From the IMG/VR virus record IMGVR_UViG_3300047312_000390, positions 1-20,837 of that record: DNA of 20,837 nt; one strand, 5' to 3'. The translations under genes were made by a program, and so were the position numbers. The stretch comes from a virus. Positions 19,044 through 20,837 of the stretch are shown here, piece after piece (the stretch's first letter is position 1; each line of letters opens with the position of its first letter). The notes beneath the pieces are model-generated. The model saw nothing but the letters and a program-made list of their open reading frames with translations, was not told the origin of the DNA and did not search any database.

Positions 19044-19544
19044 ATGAGGCGTCTGCTGATCACCTGCTCGCGGACCTGGAAGGACTGGCCCCGGGCCCGC
19101 GCGGTGCTGGGCTATGTCTACGAGCGGGCCCCGGACCTGATCATGGTCTCCGGCCATGCCTGGAAAGGAGACCGGGACCTGGAGCGGATCTGGAAGGAGC
19201 TGGGCGGGCAGGTCGAGACGTACGTGCCGGACTGGGAAGGCGAATGCGCGCCGGACTGCTGGCCGCCCTGGCACCGCAAGCGCGGCCGCGAGGGCAGGGA
19301 GTACTGCCCGGCCGCCGGCGACCGCCGCAACCAGGAGATGGCCCGGCTGCCAGGGGTGATCCTGTGCCTGGCGTTCCTTATGCCGTGCGAGGAGCCGAAG
19401 TGCGACAAGCGCCGGGAGCTGGCGCGCAACCTCGGCGTGGTGCACTACACGCACGGGGCCCGGCAGTGCGCGGACTACGCCGAGCACGAGATGCAGATTC
19501 CTGTCAGGCGGTTTACGGGCGGCCCCGCTCAGGCGTCATCCTGA
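19044..19544 (+). CDS. SLOG-fold nucleotide-binding protein (DUF2493-like)
   Basis: The 166-residue protein starts MRRLLITCSRTWKDW, close to the ITGSRxWxD start of DUF2493/YpsA-type SLOG proteins. IMVSGHAWKGDRDLERIWKELGG (residues 33-55) stands in for the usual HGxAxGAD helix. AAGDRRNQEMA (residues 90-100) is the typical GxxRNxxM signature, and VILCLAF follows. SLOG proteins bind nucleotides or nucleotide-derived signals, and many occur in phage-host conflict systems; the ligand here is unknown. Several extra Cys (68, 72, 88, 108, 115, 120) are notable. The family match starts at ATG 19044, so the longer frame upstream is rejected. The gene stands between the adaptor and head-closure genes and is probably accessory cargo. 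Confidence 0.75.
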   Translation: MRRLLITCSRTWKDWPRARAVLGYVYERAPDLIMVSGHAWKGDRDLERIWKELGGQVETYVPDWEGECAPDCWPPWHRKRGREGREYCPAAGDRRNQEMARLPGVILCLAFLMPCEEPKCDKRRELARNLGVVHYTHGARQCADYAEHEMQIPVRRFTGGPAQASS

Positions 19545-19559
19545 TGAGAGGAGGCTGTG

Positions 19560-19652
19560 ATGCCGAACGTGCGTGATGACGACGAGGAAACCCTGTGGTT
19601 CGCTGACGAGTCCGAGTGGATGCAGGAGACCGACGTGGGCGAGGACGAGTAG
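19560..19652 (+). CDS. 30-residue acidic protein
   Basis: ATG 19560 follows a perfect ribosome site (GAGAGGAGG, 6-7 bases before). The peptide is MPNVRDDDEE... ending ETDVGEDE, with 13 acidic residues and only one Arg. The stop lies 15 bases before the next gene. Very acidic mini-proteins can act as DNA mimics or protein inhibitors, but nothing specific supports that here. Confidence 0.5.
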   Translation: MPNVRDDDEETLWFADESEWMQETDVGEDE

Positions 19653-19654
19653 CC

Positions 19655-19667
19655 CGATTAACCGGGC
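19655..19667 (+). promoter_or_regulatory. CGAT start-site box (copy 7)
   Basis: CGAT-TAACCGGGC precedes ATG 19668, identical to copy 6. It begins 3 bases after the stop of the acidic mini-gene. Confidence 0.5.
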
Positions 19668-20156
19668 ATGGCCACCCCGTACGTTCCCTGGGCTCCTGGC
19701 CAGGGGCTGCGGATGTTCTACACCTCGACCTGCCAGGTGCTGCGCAACTTCCCGCAGCTGGACGCGGGCGGCGGCATGACGCTGGGCTGGACCAAGGTCA
19801 CAGACATCGTGGACCCGGTGCTGGACCAGCCCGGCCTGCTGCAATGCCGGCTCGACCTGCACCTGGTCCGGCCCGGCAAGGACGCTCCCGCGCCGCTGGT
19901 AGCCGGCCGGGCCCCGGACCGGGTGGGCGTGGTGTTCTTCGACCTGGCCGCAGGCCCGGACGGCGCTCCGCTGGTCAAGGCAGGCGACCGGCTCGAATGC
20001 GTGGCCGGGCCGGTCTTCGGCACGTTCGAGATCAGGGTCATCCCCGATGTCGCCCAAAGCATGATCGGCGGACATCATCAGGAAGTCCAGGTAGTTGAGG
20101 TCAGCCAGCAACTCCAGCCCGGCTCACCGACGCCCTTTCCGGGGAGCCCGCCGTAA
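19668..20156 (+). CDS. head-closure (head-tail stopper) protein
   Basis: The 162-residue protein is mostly beta-strand: LLQCRLDLHLVRPGK, then PDRVGVVFFDLAAGPDGAPLVKAGDRLECVAGPVFGTFEIRVIPDVAQ, then HHQEVQVVEVS. Gene order after the adaptor and a pattern of damage-style 'G-D-R-L ... G-x-F-x-I-R' strands fit the small barrel proteins that plug the head after packaging. The C-terminal 20 residues are Pro/Ser-rich. It ends overlapping the next ATG by one base (TAATG). Assignment rests on order and fold pattern, not a firm family match. Confidence 0.6.
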   Translation: MATPYVPWAPGQGLRMFYTSTCQVLRNFPQLDAGGGMTLGWTKVTDIVDPVLDQPGLLQCRLDLHLVRPGKDAPAPLVAGRAPDRVGVVFFDLAAGPDGAPLVKAGDRLECVAGPVFGTFEIRVIPDVAQSMIGGHHQEVQVVEVSQQLQPGSPTPFPGSPP

Positions 20157-20578
20157 TGCCGGTTCACTGGGATTTCAACGGAGCCGGCATCGAGGCCGAG
20201 CTGGACCGGATCGCCGCCGGCCCGGACCAGGCCACCGTCGCGCGGTGGGAGACGGCGCTGCTGACCGGCTACGCCATGTCCGAGGCCCGCGCGCACGTGA
20301 TCACCGGCGCGCTGAAGGCCTCGGGGCACCCGTCCAGCCACCACGACGAGGGGTCCTGGGAGGGCACCATCTCCTTCGCGCGCAAGCCGGGCATCTTCGA
20401 GCTGGCCCGCGCGGACAAGCCCACCGCCAACCATCCCGAAGGTCAGCATTACTTCCTGACACCAGGAGGACCCCTCTTCGAGCGGATGGTCCGGCAGGCG
20501 TTCTGGGACTGGATCACCGACGGCAAGGGCGGCCTGGCCCCGTCCGAAGGACTCGGCCCCTACTCCGGAGGCGACTGA
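20156..20578 (+). CDS. neck or tail-completion protein (HK97 gp10-like position)
   Basis: The 140-residue protein begins HWDFNGAGIEAELDRIAAG and has a helix (WETALLTGYAMSEARAHVITGALKASG) followed by strands (WEGTISFARKPGIFELARAD) and HPEGQHYFLTPGGPLFERMVRQAFWDW. A helix-then-sheet layout with a conserved 'H-Y-F ... F-E-x-M-x-R-x-A' end resembles gp10-type tail-completion proteins, which join head and tail. It overlaps both neighbours (TAATG at the start, TGATG at the end), so all three genes are coupled. Confidence 0.6.
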   Translation: MPVHWDFNGAGIEAELDRIAAGPDQATVARWETALLTGYAMSEARAHVITGALKASGHPSSHHDEGSWEGTISFARKPGIFELARADKPTANHPEGQHYFLTPGGPLFERMVRQAFWDWITDGKGGLAPSEGLGPYSGGD

Positions 20579-20805
20579 TGTCCGGCACCACGATCTTCCA
20601 CACCCAGCGTGGCTACGGCCTGTGCCACGCCGTGCGCTACGCGGAGGCCCCGGCCGGGCTGACCCACCCTGAGCACGGCCGGCTGGTCTCCTGCGGGCTG
20701 TGCGGCCGCTACGGGGTCATCCCCGAGGCGGGGCACGAGCTGGAGTTCATGCCGCCGGGCACGGAGCGGGCCCCGGACGGCGGGTTCATCTTGCGGCCGA
20801 CATAG
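20578..20805 (+). CDS. small Cys-rich protein, function unknown
   Basis: The 75-residue protein contains YGLCHAVRYAEA and LVSCGLCGRYG, giving one Cys-His pair (Cys16, His17) and a Cys-x-x-Cys pair (residues about 39-42) that could hold a zinc ion. ATG 20578 overlaps the previous stop codon, and GGAGG lies 8 bases before. Longer upstream frames are shadows of the preceding gene. No family recognised. Confidence 0.65.
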   Translation: MSGTTIFHTQRGYGLCHAVRYAEAPAGLTHPEHGRLVSCGLCGRYGVIPEAGHELEFMPPGTERAPDGGFILRPT

Positions 20806-20837
20806 CGGAACGGGCGCTGCCGGGGGGGGGGTAGCAG

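Noticed and set aside
18677-19576. Long + strand frame of 299 codons over the SLOG gene
   Set aside because: Its translation is Pro/Arg/Gly-rich nonsense, runs through several hairpins and a terminator, and is out of frame with the recognised SLOG protein.
20820-20833. Run of ten G at the right end
   Set aside because: It could be a frameshift-prone or regulatory tract, but at a window edge a long homopolymer is just as likely a sequencing or assembly artefact, so nothing is claimed.
1-20837. CRISPR array
   Set aside because: No set of regularly spaced 20-40 base repeats is present. The repeated pieces in 1-4200 are tRNA arms.

Overview
The window is a piece of a tailed (Caudoviricetes) phage or prophage genome. 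It is very GC-rich (roughly two thirds or more G+C by eye, with G or C in nearly every third codon position) and uses GTG and TTG starts as well as ATG, which points to a high-GC actinobacterial host, probably Streptomyces-like. That host assignment is an inference, since no host gene is present. The head genes belong to recognisable families: a Mu gp29-like portal, a MuF minor head protein, a Mu gpI-like protease/scaffold, a lambda gpD-like decoration protein and a lambda gpE-like major capsid protein, followed by neck proteins.

Region 1 (1-4200) is a dense tRNA array. I can fold 30 tRNA genes covering 18 amino acids (no complete Ala or Trp gene), including an initiator tRNA, plus four tRNA fragments at the left end. 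The gaps hold many hairpins, one intrinsic terminator and one good promoter. Two protein genes sit inside the array: a PD-(D/E)XK homing-type endonuclease (1451-1858), whose stop codon lies inside a tRNA-Thr gene, and a 66-residue membrane protein on the opposite strand (3170-3370). Eight of the 30 tRNAs carry C instead of the near-universal U at position 33 of the anticodon loop.

Region 2 (4200-10912) opens the late operon: a small unknown protein, portal, a gene split by an apparent +1 frameshift, MuF, a Mom-like DNA hypermodification gene of lower GC content that appears to have entered an older gene, and a 590-residue protein with a glycosylase-like core and a C-terminal domain.

Region 3 (10913-14954) holds an isolated transcription unit for a 40-residue secreted pre-peptide (predicted mature part only 10 residues), then a small helical protein, protease/scaffold, decoration protein and major capsid protein, with strong terminators after decoration and capsid.

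Region 4 (14955-20837) starts with a free-standing endonuclease VII-like gene that has its own promoter and terminator. Head-tail junction genes follow (zinc-ribbon protein, beta-rich protein, HNH protein, small helical protein, adaptor). They are interrupted by an approximately 515-base non-coding, structured stretch ending in a 12-bp terminator and by a SLOG-family gene. Then come a 30-residue acidic protein, head-closure protein, neck or tail-completion protein and a small Cys-rich protein. The terminase and tail genes are not in the window.

A recurring theme is a start-site element, CGAT followed by 9 (once 10) bases and the start codon, in front of seven late genes that lack a clear Shine-Dalgarno sequence. 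Most other late genes have a normal Shine-Dalgarno sequence.
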